DNA of 64,000 nucleotides from contig VGVV01000002.1 in the NCBI GenBank assembly GCA_016873895.1, positions 226,188 through 290,187 on the forward strand, written 5' to 3'. Shown here in pieces: positions 42,101 to 49,755 of this stretch. A program made the translations under genes and the position numbers. Source of the DNA: Ignavibacteria bacterium. GTDB taxonomy: Bacteria > Bacteroidota > Ignavibacteria > Kapaibacteriales > Kapaibacteriaceae. How positions within the stretch are numbered: the stretch's first letter is position 1; the number at the start of each line of letters is the position of its first letter. The notes under the pieces are model-generated. The model was not told where the DNA came from. It did no database searches and was given only the letters and a program-made list of their open reading frames with translations.

Positions 42101-43883
42101 CTTCTCGGTACGTGTTCAAATCAAGCCAGACGGTAATGAGAATCAGCAGATCTACTGCCGTACGATTACGGTTCCAACACTCGCTGGTAACCGTGAAGTT
42201 TTGCTTCCTTTCCCAGATGCTAACTTCCGTACGACAACACCGGGTCAGTACAAGGTTACAGGTCGTATTTTCTTCCCAGGAAACGACTTGGATACACTTA
42301 ACGACTCTACATTCGCTATGTTCCGCATGACGTTTGGTCCTGCATTCGCATACGAGAACAATCCGAACAACGCAACGAATGACGTACCTAAGCTCCAGTT
42401 CTCTGGTATCACAGGCAAGGGTCTCAATCACCGCGGTGGTAACGGTGGTGGTAACGGTGCTTCGTGGGGTCAGCTTGCAGGAGCTGGTGCTCAATATTCT
42501 TCAGGTAGCAATTGGGGTCAATTCCCTGCCGGTGTAACTGTAAACGACATGTTTGGTGCAGATGCTGGTAACTCATCTGGACAGATCGCTATGCGCTTTA
42601 CGTTGTTCTCTCAGGACACAGTTGCCGGTTATCAGGCATACTGGGCAGAGTTGAACCAAGACGTGTTGAATATTTCGTTCTCACTCTATCGCGACCAAGG
42701 TGGTTTGCCTGGCGACGAGCGCATTGCTAACTCTACTATCCTCCGTCGTCGTGGTGAAGATGAGACGGGAGCATTTACTGAGCCGCAGTTCGGTAAGTAC
42801 GTTACGTATCTTCTCGCTCAACCAGTTGTCATTCCTCCTGGTGAGTACTGGGCATCGGTTGCTCAGATGGGTACAGAAGGTTATGAACTCGGAGCTTCTG
42901 AATCACGCATGGGTATGGTTACAACTCTTTACTCAGACATTCCAGTCTTTGGTATTGGTAACCGTACGCTACTCATCGACAAGAACTTTCGTATCCGCAA
43001 CCGTTCAGGCGCGTTGCTCAACGATAACCGCTTTGCGTTTGAGTTGACACGTTTCTCTGGAGATTGGGCGCCGTTTACTCCAACGATCGGCAACCCTGGC
43101 TATCCACACCTGAATGCGATGGGCTCGAGCCTTGGTTATTCAACGTTCACACGCGGATCATGGATTCCATTGCTTCGTCCGTTCTTCGGAAATCGTTCTT
43201 TCTCAAGCCCTCCAATCTTTGTTGAGTGCGGTGTTCCTGTTGAACTCACATACTTTGATGCCAAGGCCCGTGCTACTGGAATCGATGTATTCTGGGAAAC
43301 AGCTCAAGAGAAGAACAACGCTGGATTCCATGTTGAGCGTCGTGGTACAAAGGAAATCACCAACCTTACAACTGGAAAGACAACACTATCATGCGTTGAC
43401 CGCACGAGCAGTGTTGAGAATCCATGGGTTGCAGTTGGCTTTGTAAATGGTGTTGGTAACGCTTCGAAGACATCGAACTACAAGTTCTTTGACAACAACG
43501 TAGCTACTGGTACCAAGTACGAGTATCGTCTGCGTCAGGTTGATGTTTCTGGTGCACAATCATTCTCGAACGTTGTAAACGTTGAGTTCGGTAATGGTTC
43601 AGATGTTGCACTCGATAACAACTTCCCGAATCCAAGCAATGGTAAGACAACATTTACGTTCACTGTTCCATTTAGCTCACGCGTTAAGCTTGAAGTTTAT
43701 GACCTCATGGGTAACGTTGTGAAGACAGTCTATGACAACGTCGTAGCTGGCCAGTCAAATGCTTATGCAGTTGAGTGGGATGGCCGTCACAATGACGGAA
43801 CAGATGTAGCTTCAGGATCGTACATGTACAAGCTGACTGCTGGCGAGACTGTACTATCGAAGACACTTACAGTTGTTCGTTAA
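39162..43883 (+). CDS. Large secreted surface protein with FlgD-like/T9SS C-terminal domain, probably highly expressed
   Basis: The 1573-residue precursor has a signal peptide (about 1-22, ending ASLATAG). The body is beta-rich with no catalytic motif: an N-terminal module with GPISIGFPFYFNG and VSTNGIIGLSNR, long central beta domains, then VELTYFDAKARATGIDVFWET (two overlapping parts), a fibronectin-like ornament seen before T9SS tails. The last 90 residues (NFPNPSNGKTTFTF, VYDLMGNVVKTVYD, YMYKLTAGETVLSKT) form a FlgD-like sorting domain. Codon use is strongly biased: arginine is almost always CGT or CGC. That suggests an abundant, S-layer-like or adhesive envelope protein; this is inference. 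It is flanked by its own spacer and a strong terminator. Confidence 0.9.
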   Translation: MSRRLLLLVLMTGLMGASLATAGDGKDGEDVLRKSGPRTPVASYPLPFTITGANARTNPAISTGYYFVDSDDEAPDFWRPDPSQFVDTLTEPGTWRRIVSGPRQLPNSYWTDPTQNLYGGWAFFRNLATPADSTNDAFAGPISIGFPFYFNGVRQDSFYVSTNGIIGLSNRRYFYEYDQYGYPTVRARLEVTPGNFSAYDPSSDDTRSRTGDGMTDGTADNHGFLNVACGGSTTTATGGLRSGANRPLDQGSISGIWGSTQPQLIAAAWDDLQVSVYNTADNAVDDFSRVYYKRSPSNDKLVIYYVNLTPIGAKTATVGGVTHNVTFSANNRPSSGGEHYRFSMQVTLNRADSSVTVQYERFSGIAPRSALSPHPATVWMRCNSTVGVTGPARRLNWSGFPTSTLPANTMLDYNTLKYTQCTEYLHNVDVGGGSVRAVSSRNDDNTVPKDFLAIKFKQYKNIMRVINVSYRVRALNNNANLAFSVVVPTASANNYELLAGEERLGAIQPVAIVQSLTNDIQGPQGVNYTRQGVNFKVRFLIRNEATGKIVYNTSKSVTDASLRDTTLSGIYRCDINGNNQAYQAPGTFVLPYEFIKVVFPPFEPNPFIDDQIGRLLTTVIAEPKDSLNQLLGDQWPFDDTTSIRIFSMRRLSSFSDDVTEYHLVGGAAMPSVLKWVNIETDVVDGDEVTNNPPPPRGEYAAKNSDIYRLKSPVIRLNRVNLGNVDIPPVGQYGGDELRSFPINLTRKRRAVLSISYQRTGKLTTLSRGFSDNRLIGPEHRVNMLAVNGFTPGYRNPDEVWVEFARPSTDQLNGITNIQNWVLDVQARGTTYLQPLRAWGGGGYARGYDLADYNLQLTASPNPPLGGFREDLYDDGKDNEYYKVTIPIPDTVINWVNEGARNFRFRLRARCLNNSTPPLPADDEDNFYVDNVKILFPDEVTDVEFSNIQLIWPYTMAPASQATRVPVRVKIANNTNIAAPAFSVRVQIKPDGNENQQIYCRTITVPTLAGNREVLLPFPDANFRTTTPGQYKVTGRIFFPGNDLDTLNDSTFAMFRMTFGPAFAYENNPNNATNDVPKLQFSGITGKGLNHRGGNGGGNGASWGQLAGAGAQYSSGSNWGQFPAGVTVNDMFGADAGNSSGQIAMRFTLFSQDTVAGYQAYWAELNQDVLNISFSLYRDQGGLPGDERIANSTILRRRGEDETGAFTEPQFGKYVTYLLAQPVVIPPGEYWASVAQMGTEGYELGASESRMGMVTTLYSDIPVFGIGNRTLLIDKNFRIRNRSGALLNDNRFAFELTRFSGDWAPFTPTIGNPGYPHLNAMGSSLGYSTFTRGSWIPLLRPFFGNRSFSSPPIFVECGVPVELTYFDAKARATGIDVFWETAQEKNNAGFHVERRGTKEITNLTTGKTTLSCVDRTSSVENPWVAVGFVNGVGNASKTSNYKFFDNNVATGTKYEYRLRQVDVSGAQSFSNVVNVEFGNGSDVALDNNFPNPSNGKTTFTFTVPFSSRVKLEVYDLMGNVVKTVYDNVVAGQSNAYAVEWDGRHNDGTDVASGSYMYKLTAGETVLSKTLTVVR

Positions 43884-43906
43884 AGACTAGAGATAGTTAT
43901 CGCGTC

Positions 43907-43943
43907 AAAGCCCCCAACGCTCATAGCGTTGGGGGCTTTTTCT
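43907..43943 (+). terminator. Intrinsic terminator after the large surface protein
   Basis: A perfect 15-bp stem (AAAGCCCCCAACGCT with AGCGTTGGGGGCTTT) closes on a 3-nt loop and is followed by TTTC. It is the strongest terminator in the window. Confidence 0.92.
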
Positions 43944-43970
43944 TTGGAATGAATCCGTAAGTTGCGTCCT

Positions 43971-44975
43971 ATGAAACATGTCAAGGCCAGGGCATTATTG
44001 CAGTCTGCAATCGCCTTGCAAGTGAAAGCATTAGATGCCGTTGCACAGAATAGCTGCGAGGATATTCTCCGGGCCGCTGAGTTAGTCGCGGGCTCAGTGC
44101 GTGTAATCGTAACCGGTGTAGGCAAATCAGCCTTCATTGCACAGAAGTTTGCGGCATCACTTACGAGTATTGGTCTCGAATCAAGGTTCATGCATCCAAC
44201 GGACGCGCTTCACGGTGATATAGGTCTTGTGCAAGGCAACGAGGTACTTGTTCTCATAAGTAAAAGCGGTGCTACAGAGGAGCTCATCAGGCTTGTTGCG
44301 GTTGAGCAGCTTGCAACAGTCAGACGCGTACTCATCACGGCTAATCCCTTGGCTTTGCTGAAGAGAGAGAATGATGTACTCATTCATTCTCCCGTCCATT
44401 CTGAGTATGATGTTGATAATCTTTTGCCAACCGCAAGCACTACGATTGCCATGGCTATTGTCGACCTTGTACTTGCTTGTGTTGCTTCAATGAGAGAGTC
44501 TACGAGTGAGGTATTGCGTGTCACTCATCCGAATGGTGCTATAGGCAGAATGCTGACAACCAAGATCTCAGATCTCCTGCCTACGCTGCCGCCAGCCCCT
44601 TGCATTGATATATCTGCCAGCCTCATGGATGCTATAAATATTCTGCATTCATCGGCGCGAGGAATTGTCTGTGGCGTGGATGCAGAAGGTAGGTTGGAGG
44701 GTATCCTAACAGATGGAGATGTCCGGAGGCTGGTACAAGGCATGCAGGACGTAGCTGCACGTTCGTTGGATGATGTAGCCGTAAAAACTCCAGTTACGGT
44801 TGCTGCTCACACTACACTCCATGCTGCTTTGCGTATGATGGAAGATCGTGCGAGCAAGATATCTGTGCTGCCAATTGTTGAGGCTGATAACAAGCTCATA
44901 GGTGTCGTGCATCTGCACGACATCGTGTCGGCTAATCAGGTTTTGCCGGAGCTTTCTCTTCTGGGTCCTTCTTAA
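43971..44975 (+). CDS. kdsD: Arabinose-5-phosphate isomerase (KpsF/GutQ/KdsD family)
   Basis: The protein has about 334 residues: an N-terminal SIS sugar-isomerase domain with VTGVGKSAFIAQKFAASLTS and LLISKSGATEE-like LVLISKSGATEEL, then two CBS domains (about 205-334). It converts ribulose-5-phosphate to arabinose-5-phosphate, the first step to Kdo for lipopolysaccharide, so the organism probably makes LPS. I chose the ATG at 43971 over a TTG at 43962. The 3' end overlaps the convergent RodZ-like gene by 44 nt, more than is usual here. No kdsA/B/C genes are adjacent. Confidence 0.94.
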   Translation: MKHVKARALLQSAIALQVKALDAVAQNSCEDILRAAELVAGSVRVIVTGVGKSAFIAQKFAASLTSIGLESRFMHPTDALHGDIGLVQGNEVLVLISKSGATEELIRLVAVEQLATVRRVLITANPLALLKRENDVLIHSPVHSEYDVDNLLPTASTTIAMAIVDLVLACVASMRESTSEVLRVTHPNGAIGRMLTTKISDLLPTLPPAPCIDISASLMDAINILHSSARGIVCGVDAEGRLEGILTDGDVRRLVQGMQDVAARSLDDVAVKTPVTVAAHTTLHAALRMMEDRASKISVLPIVEADNKLIGVVHLHDIVSANQVLPELSLLGPS

Positions 44976-45987
44976 CAGGTACTGCAGGCGCTTTGGCCTT
45001 GGCGGTTTTTGTATCTGCCTTACCCTTGGCTTTGCCTTTAGCCTTGCCTCGATCTTTTGCCTTAGTCTTTGCTTTTGTTTTAGCCTTGCCAGTGTCGGGA
45101 GACTTTGGCTTAGGATTGTCTGCTGGAGACTTCGTTGCTGCTGGCCTGGGTGATGTGGGCTGCTTTACAACTGCAGGATTAGCTCGCGCCGGAGAATTCG
45201 AGGCCACAAAATCTTGCCGAGTAATAGTTAGCTCTCGGAGCACCTCATTGGCCTTGCCAAATTGTCTAAATGGCTCGCCGTTGCGCGAAAACTTGATCGC
45301 TCCTGCATTGAACACGTTGTTGATCACAAAACGGTCCATTGCACCCCATGAATACTCGTTGTTGGGTAACAACAAAACCTTCTCATTGCGCTGATTGTCT
45401 ATCGTAATGGTAAACTGGCTGGTGTCGTCAGCAATTGCCAGCAGGCGAATAGAATCTTCTGGGCCAATTTCAACTGTGTCCGTGCCGCTGCCGTCTCGGG
45501 CTGGGCCATCGCCGCCAGTGAATAGCACGATTATTGCGACGGTGAGGATTGCAGCCGCTGTTATTCCGAACGCCCAGTATTTTTTATCCGATGTAAAGCT
45601 CCTTAACGTAATGCGCGCTAGCTGTTTAGCGACGTCTGCAAGATTGGCCACCAGGTTTGAAACTGTATCAGATGTCTTCTCGAGAGTTTCGGAGGCGCTG
45701 AGGTGCGATTTCTGTGGTGCGTCTGCTTGGTATCGCAAAGAATCCTTATTGGACTCGTCGTCCAATACCTTTGCGATCAATTGTTGAATCTCGTGAGGGG
45801 GGATACGTAGGGCGTTGCCCAAGGTTTTGATAAACGACCGAACGTAAACAGCTGGTAGTATGTTGTACATTCCACGTTCCAGCGCGTCGATGTATGGCTC
45901 GCGTACCTTTGTGAGGTTGGAGAGTTCTGCTGTAGTTAGCCCCCGGGCCACTCTCTCTTTGCGGAGTCGCTCAGCAAGTGGGTCCAT
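44932..45987 (-). CDS. RodZ-like helix-turn-helix membrane protein with a Lys/Ala-rich tail
   Basis: The 351-residue protein has an N-terminal HTH_25 domain (about 5-70, LRKERVARGLTTAELSNLT). A helical linker follows, then one membrane segment (about 140-165, FGITAAAILTVAIIVLF) and a DUF4115-like beta domain (about 180-270). The last 70 residues are low-complexity, with KAKTKAKTKAK, GKAKGKAKGKA and AKAPA runs like histone H1 or other polycation tails. RodZ organises MreB and cell shape. The basic tail is not part of typical RodZ and would lie in the periplasm if the topology holds. The 3' end overlaps kdsD by 44 nt. Confidence 0.88.
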   Translation of the reverse strand: MDPLAERLRKERVARGLTTAELSNLTKVREPYIDALERGMYNILPAVYVRSFIKTLGNALRIPPHEIQQLIAKVLDDESNKDSLRYQADAPQKSHLSASETLEKTSDTVSNLVANLADVAKQLARITLRSFTSDKKYWAFGITAAAILTVAIIVLFTGGDGPARDGSGTDTVEIGPEDSIRLLAIADDTSQFTITIDNQRNEKVLLLPNNEYSWGAMDRFVINNVFNAGAIKFSRNGEPFRQFGKANEVLRELTITRQDFVASNSPARANPAVVKQPTSPRPAATKSPADNPKPKSPDTGKAKTKAKTKAKDRGKAKGKAKGKADTKTAKAKAPAVPVKKDPEEKAPAKPD

Positions 45988-46047
45988 GCGTCACTCTTTA
46001 AACGTAGGAAAATACTCTAGGCAAATATCACGTAATTGTGTTAGAGA

Positions 46048-46055
46048 CAAAAGTA
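46048..46055 (-). promoter_or_regulatory. Putative -7 box for the RodZ-like gene
   Basis: The minus strand reads TACTTTTG, an exact TAnnTTTG match, about 60 nt upstream of the start at 45987. No -33 partner is evident. Confidence 0.35.
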
Positions 46056-46081
46056 AAAATGTAGACCATTAGGAGTCCACG

Positions 46082-46627
46082 GTGAATTGGTCACTTCTGC
46101 CTTACGGAGCGTATGTAGCATTCGCATTCTCCTGCATACTGTTTGGGGGGCTTGCCTATCGTCAGGTAATAGATTCGCTGGAGCTGCGTGCGAGTAAAAC
46201 TGGCGAGGATCTCGAGCTGTTTTTTAGCGCACCCGGAGCACTCTACAGCGTTGTGGGCATACTTCTTTTTGTACCCCTTGCGTGGCTTTGCTATGGGTAC
46301 GGTGAACCATCGATTTGGCGTTATGCTCTGCCACTTATAGTTCTGAGTCAGGTCTTGCAACTTGGAGCTCGCGTTTACTTCCAGCGTTTACGATTGCGCA
46401 CTCGGGCACTGGTTGTGCGCTATGTTCTGCGCTCTCGGATCACGTACATCATGTACGACCATATTGTTGAAGTACGTACACGTAGGCTTCCATTTTGGAC
46501 AGTTGTTACTATTACGTCGGATGATACTAGCGAGACAACGTTTCGTATTTTTCGGTTCTCCGAGGCTGTTCTGCTCCAAAAATTGCATTCGTTAACAGGG
46601 GTTGCCTCCTCGACCACCTACAGCTGA
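46082..46627 (+). CDS. Membrane protein of unknown function with a PH-like C-terminal part
   Basis: The 181-residue protein has hydrophobic segments at about 8-28, 53-73 and 78-96. The C-terminal part (LRTRALVVRYVLRSRITYIMYDHIVEVRTRR) reads like a bacterial PH domain (bPH), in which a beta sheet packs against the membrane. Residues 160-181 lack features. I do not recognise a named family. The end lies 25 nt before the AtuA-family start at 46653, so they may be co-transcribed. Function unknown. Confidence 0.65.
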   Translation: MNWSLLPYGAYVAFAFSCILFGGLAYRQVIDSLELRASKTGEDLELFFSAPGALYSVVGILLFVPLAWLCYGYGEPSIWRYALPLIVLSQVLQLGARVYFQRLRLRTRALVVRYVLRSRITYIMYDHIVEVRTRRLPFWTVVTITSDDTSETTFRIFRFSEAVLLQKLHSLTGVASSTTYS

Positions 46628-46652
46628 CATTCATACCACTGCATATCGCATC

Positions 46653-48011
46653 ATGAAATCATCAATACGTATTGCCTCGGGTCAGGGATTCTGGGGCGAC
46701 CTACAGCAAGCCCCCTATGAGCAAGTAATGCGTGGGCAAATAGACTACCTCATGATGGATTATCTCGCAGAGGTCACGATGTCGATCCTGCAGAAGCAGA
46801 AGATGCGCAATCCAGAGCTTGGTTACGCCAAGGACCTTGTCGAGGTGTGCGAGCAGATCCTGCCGCACATTGTTGAGAAGGGCATAACACTTATCACCAA
46901 TGGTGGCGGTGTTAACCCAATCGCGGCGCGTGATAAAATATTCGAAGTTGCAAGGGGCTTAGGAATAACCGGACTCAAAATTGGGGTGGTTATAGGGGAC
47001 GACATTCTCTCTCAGGTAGATGGCTTTATTGAGCAGGGACATGCCATGAAGCACATGGAAACAGGAGAGCCCATTGCAACCGTCAAAGACAAACTCCTTA
47101 GCGCAAACGTTTACACGGGTGCTTGGCCCATCGTGGAAGCTCTGAAATCAGGTGCTCAGATTATCATCACGGGGCGCACAACCGATACAGGGCTTACCCT
47201 AGCTCCGATGATACATGAGTTTGGCTGGACGGAAGACGATTGGGACAAGCTGGCATCTGGCACGGTTGCGGGTCACATCAATGAATGTGGCGCTCAGGCA
47301 ACAGGCGGAAACTTTCTCGGAGACTGGCGTTCCATCCCTAACATGGATGATATAGGATTTCCTATCATAGAGGCGTTTCCCGATGGAACATTCATTGTAA
47401 CCAAGCATGAGGGAACCGGCGGCCGCGTTACACGCGAGACTGTAAGCGAGCAGTTGATGTATGAGATCGGCGATCCTTCGACGTACATCACTCCCGATTG
47501 TATAGCGGATTTCTCAACAATTCAACTTGAAGACCTTGGTAACGATAGAGTGCGGGTCTTTGGTATCAAGGGGCGTCCCAAGACGCCAACATTGAAGGTA
47601 AGTGCCTCGTACCTTGATGGATATGTTGCATTCAGCTCGCTAACATACTGTGCCCCCGATGCCTACGAAAAGGCGTGTGCAGCTGATGCCGTATTGCGCA
47701 AGCGTTTGGATAGGTTGGGTCTTGCGTTTGATGAAATTCGGACCGAATTCGTTGGTATGAATGCTTGCCATGGTCCGATTGCACCTGCGATAGTGCCTAA
47801 CGAAGTAATGATGCGTATCGGGGTTCGCGGCAAGGACAAAAAGACTATCGATCGCTTCGCAAAAGAGATAGCCCCTTTGATATTGACTGGTCCTCCAAGT
47901 GTTACAGGGTTCTCGGGTGGTAGGCCAAAGGCAACCGATGTTGTCGCATATTTCCCGGCACTACTGGATCGAAACGTTGTAGATATGCGTGTCCTCGTAG
48001 ATGAAATCTAA
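46653..48011 (+). CDS. AtuA-like protein (DUF1446, acyclic terpene utilisation family)
   Basis: The protein has about 452 residues and matches DUF1446 from IRIASGQGFWGDLQQAP at the N-terminus through ITNGGGVNPIAARD, INECGAQATGGNF and HEGTGGRVTRETVSEQL. In Pseudomonas, AtuA acts in citronellol/geranylate degradation; many distant relatives have no known reaction. None of the other atu genes (carboxylase, dehydrogenases) is near, so terpene use cannot be inferred. I chose the ATG at 46653; a frame extension to 46602 would overlap the previous gene. It overlaps the next gene by 11 nt. Confidence 0.88.
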   Translation: MKSSIRIASGQGFWGDLQQAPYEQVMRGQIDYLMMDYLAEVTMSILQKQKMRNPELGYAKDLVEVCEQILPHIVEKGITLITNGGGVNPIAARDKIFEVARGLGITGLKIGVVIGDDILSQVDGFIEQGHAMKHMETGEPIATVKDKLLSANVYTGAWPIVEALKSGAQIIITGRTTDTGLTLAPMIHEFGWTEDDWDKLASGTVAGHINECGAQATGGNFLGDWRSIPNMDDIGFPIIEAFPDGTFIVTKHEGTGGRVTRETVSEQLMYEIGDPSTYITPDCIADFSTIQLEDLGNDRVRVFGIKGRPKTPTLKVSASYLDGYVAFSSLTYCAPDAYEKACAADAVLRKRLDRLGLAFDEIRTEFVGMNACHGPIAPAIVPNEVMMRIGVRGKDKKTIDRFAKEIAPLILTGPPSVTGFSGGRPKATDVVAYFPALLDRNVVDMRVLVDEI

Positions 48012-48999
48012 ACTTCTGGCGGTGCTGATGTGCTTATGGGTTTATCCCTCATACGCGCAAGTTGTGCCCGATAGCACACACCTGAGTAGGGAAGAGTTTC
48101 GCTTCGCCGACGACCAACGATATACACTCTTGGGTGCAACTCCGCGCCGCACAACGCAGATAGAACCAATCTCTACCGTAGCATTAAGTGCTGCCTACGG
48201 CGGCCTTTTTATGTTCTTGAATTACCATATGAGTAATTCATGGTGGCAGCGCAGTGTAGACTTCCTTGTAATCGAAGACGGGTATTACGCCAGGGGTGCT
48301 GATAAGCTTGGGCATGCATATACAGGATACATCGCCAGCACAGTTTGTGGTGATTTACTGATGGAATGTGGATTCGACTATACCACCTCTACCTGGCTTG
48401 GGGCAACGATGGGGCTGGGGTACATGACATACGTTGAGTATCAAGATGGTCACGGTGCCAATTGGGGGTTTTCTCCATCAGATGCAATTGCGAATGCTGT
48501 AGGTGCGGGCATATATGTGGCTCGGAATTTGTCGCCCTTTGCTCAGAATTTCATGCCGCGATGGTCGTATATGCCGGCACATGTAACGGGGGAGTTAGCA
48601 ACGAACGGACGCGAGGTAACTGCTCTGGACGACTACAATGCAACCACGTTCTGGCTCGCATGTAATGTCCACAATTTCCTGCCCAGCTCGTTGAAATCGT
48701 ATTGGCCAGATTGGATGATGTTGTCTGTGGGATATGGCATCCGTAATTACGAGGTGTATCCAATATTGCCAGATGGAACGCGTTCGGCAACATCTCTGCC
48801 GATGAAGCGTAGATTCCTGATTGGAATCGACTATAATTGGGTGAAAATTCTGCCCGAGGCTAGTCCCTCACTCGGATTCCTGAATTATCTTCGGCAAGGA
48901 CTAAACTATGTTCGTCTGCCGGGTCCTACACTTGAGTTCGGCGATGACGGAGCTCGGTTTGGACTACTCTATCCTTTCGCTATCGTGGTGCCATTCTGA
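48001..48999 (+). CDS. DUF2279 (YfiM-like) envelope protein
   Basis: The 332-residue protein has a signal peptide (about 1-19, ending YPSYAQ). It contains the DUF2279 core ARGADKLGHAYTGYIAS and GFSPSDAIANAVGAG, in which charged His and Asp residues sit in short hydrophobic segments. The C-terminal half (MMLSVGYGIRNYEVYP, RFLIGIDYNWVKIL) looks beta-strand-rich and could be membrane-embedded. The family is predicted to be outer-membrane or periplasmic; function unknown. Its stop codon overlaps the glycosyltransferase frame. Confidence 0.82.
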   Translation: MKSKLLAVLMCLWVYPSYAQVVPDSTHLSREEFRFADDQRYTLLGATPRRTTQIEPISTVALSAAYGGLFMFLNYHMSNSWWQRSVDFLVIEDGYYARGADKLGHAYTGYIASTVCGDLLMECGFDYTTSTWLGATMGLGYMTYVEYQDGHGANWGFSPSDAIANAVGAGIYVARNLSPFAQNFMPRWSYMPAHVTGELATNGREVTALDDYNATTFWLACNVHNFLPSSLKSYWPDWMMLSVGYGIRNYEVYPILPDGTRSATSLPMKRRFLIGIDYNWVKILPEASPSLGFLNYLRQGLNYVRLPGPTLEFGDDGARFGLLYPFAIVVPF

Positions 49000-49733
49000 A
49001 AATCAGTGTTATCGTTCCCACCTATCAAGAAGAAAAGCTTCTGGAACAAACACTTGCAGTGTTCTCGCGCGAGTGGCGAGATCTTTATGATGCCGAGTTG
49101 ATCGTAAGCGATGGAGGGAGTTCTGATGGCACTCTGGCAATCGCTGAGCGCTATGCCGATGTTATTGTGCGACATACTGAGGATCGCCGGCAAACTATTG
49201 CTGGAGGACGCAATCAGGGGGCTGCCGTTGCTCGTGGAGATGTTTTAGTCTTTATCAATGGCGATACCAAGCCAAAACATGTTGAAGCGTTTTCTCAGTG
49301 TTTGCAGCAATATTCACAAGGGTTGGGGCGTTATGCCAAAGCCTCTGCATTGGCCTGTCCTGTTAGCTTTAGTCCAGAAGACCAACATTTCAAAGACACA
49401 CTGTTTCATATTGCCTACAACGCCTATGTGCGCTTTCTCTCCTTGCTTCGTGTAGGAGCAGGCCGAGGGGAGTGCCAGGTGATACGCAGGCAGATGTTTG
49501 AGCGTGTCAAGGGCTATCGAGCTGAGTTAGTCGCAGGTGAAGACTTTGATCTTCTTGCGCGCGTTGGACTGCGCGGCCGCGTGCTATTTGCAAGCGAATT
49601 GCATGTACTGGAGTCGCCCAGACGGTTTCGCAAGTTTGGGTATCTTCGTGTACTTTGGTCGTGGACATTAAACGCAATCAGTGTGATGTTTACGGGGCGT
49701 TCATCGTCTGATGAATGGGAGCCCGTTCGATAA
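48993..49733 (+). CDS. Family 2 glycosyltransferase with a non-AUG start
   Basis: The GT2 fold begins KISVIVPTYQEEKLLEQTL (from 48999) and continues with AELIVSDGGSSDGT and the DxD-like INGDTKPK motif. A hydrophobic C-terminal segment (about 218-235) may anchor it to the membrane. No ATG, GTG or TTG exists between the last upstream in-frame stop (48945) and the conserved N-terminus, and the next GTG (49059) would remove the first beta strand. The start must therefore be ATT (48993) or CTG (48996), both overlapping the DUF2279 stop codon. Sugar and acceptor unknown. purM starts 22 nt after its end. Confidence 0.82.
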   Translation: MLKISVIVPTYQEEKLLEQTLAVFSREWRDLYDAELIVSDGGSSDGTLAIAERYADVIVRHTEDRRQTIAGGRNQGAAVARGDVLVFINGDTKPKHVEAFSQCLQQYSQGLGRYAKASALACPVSFSPEDQHFKDTLFHIAYNAYVRFLSLLRVGAGRGECQVIRRQMFERVKGYRAELVAGEDFDLLARVGLRGRVLFASELHVLESPRRFRKFGYLRVLWSWTLNAISVMFTGRSSSDEWEPVR

Positions 49734-49755
49734 TCATAATGTCAAGCACAAACGT

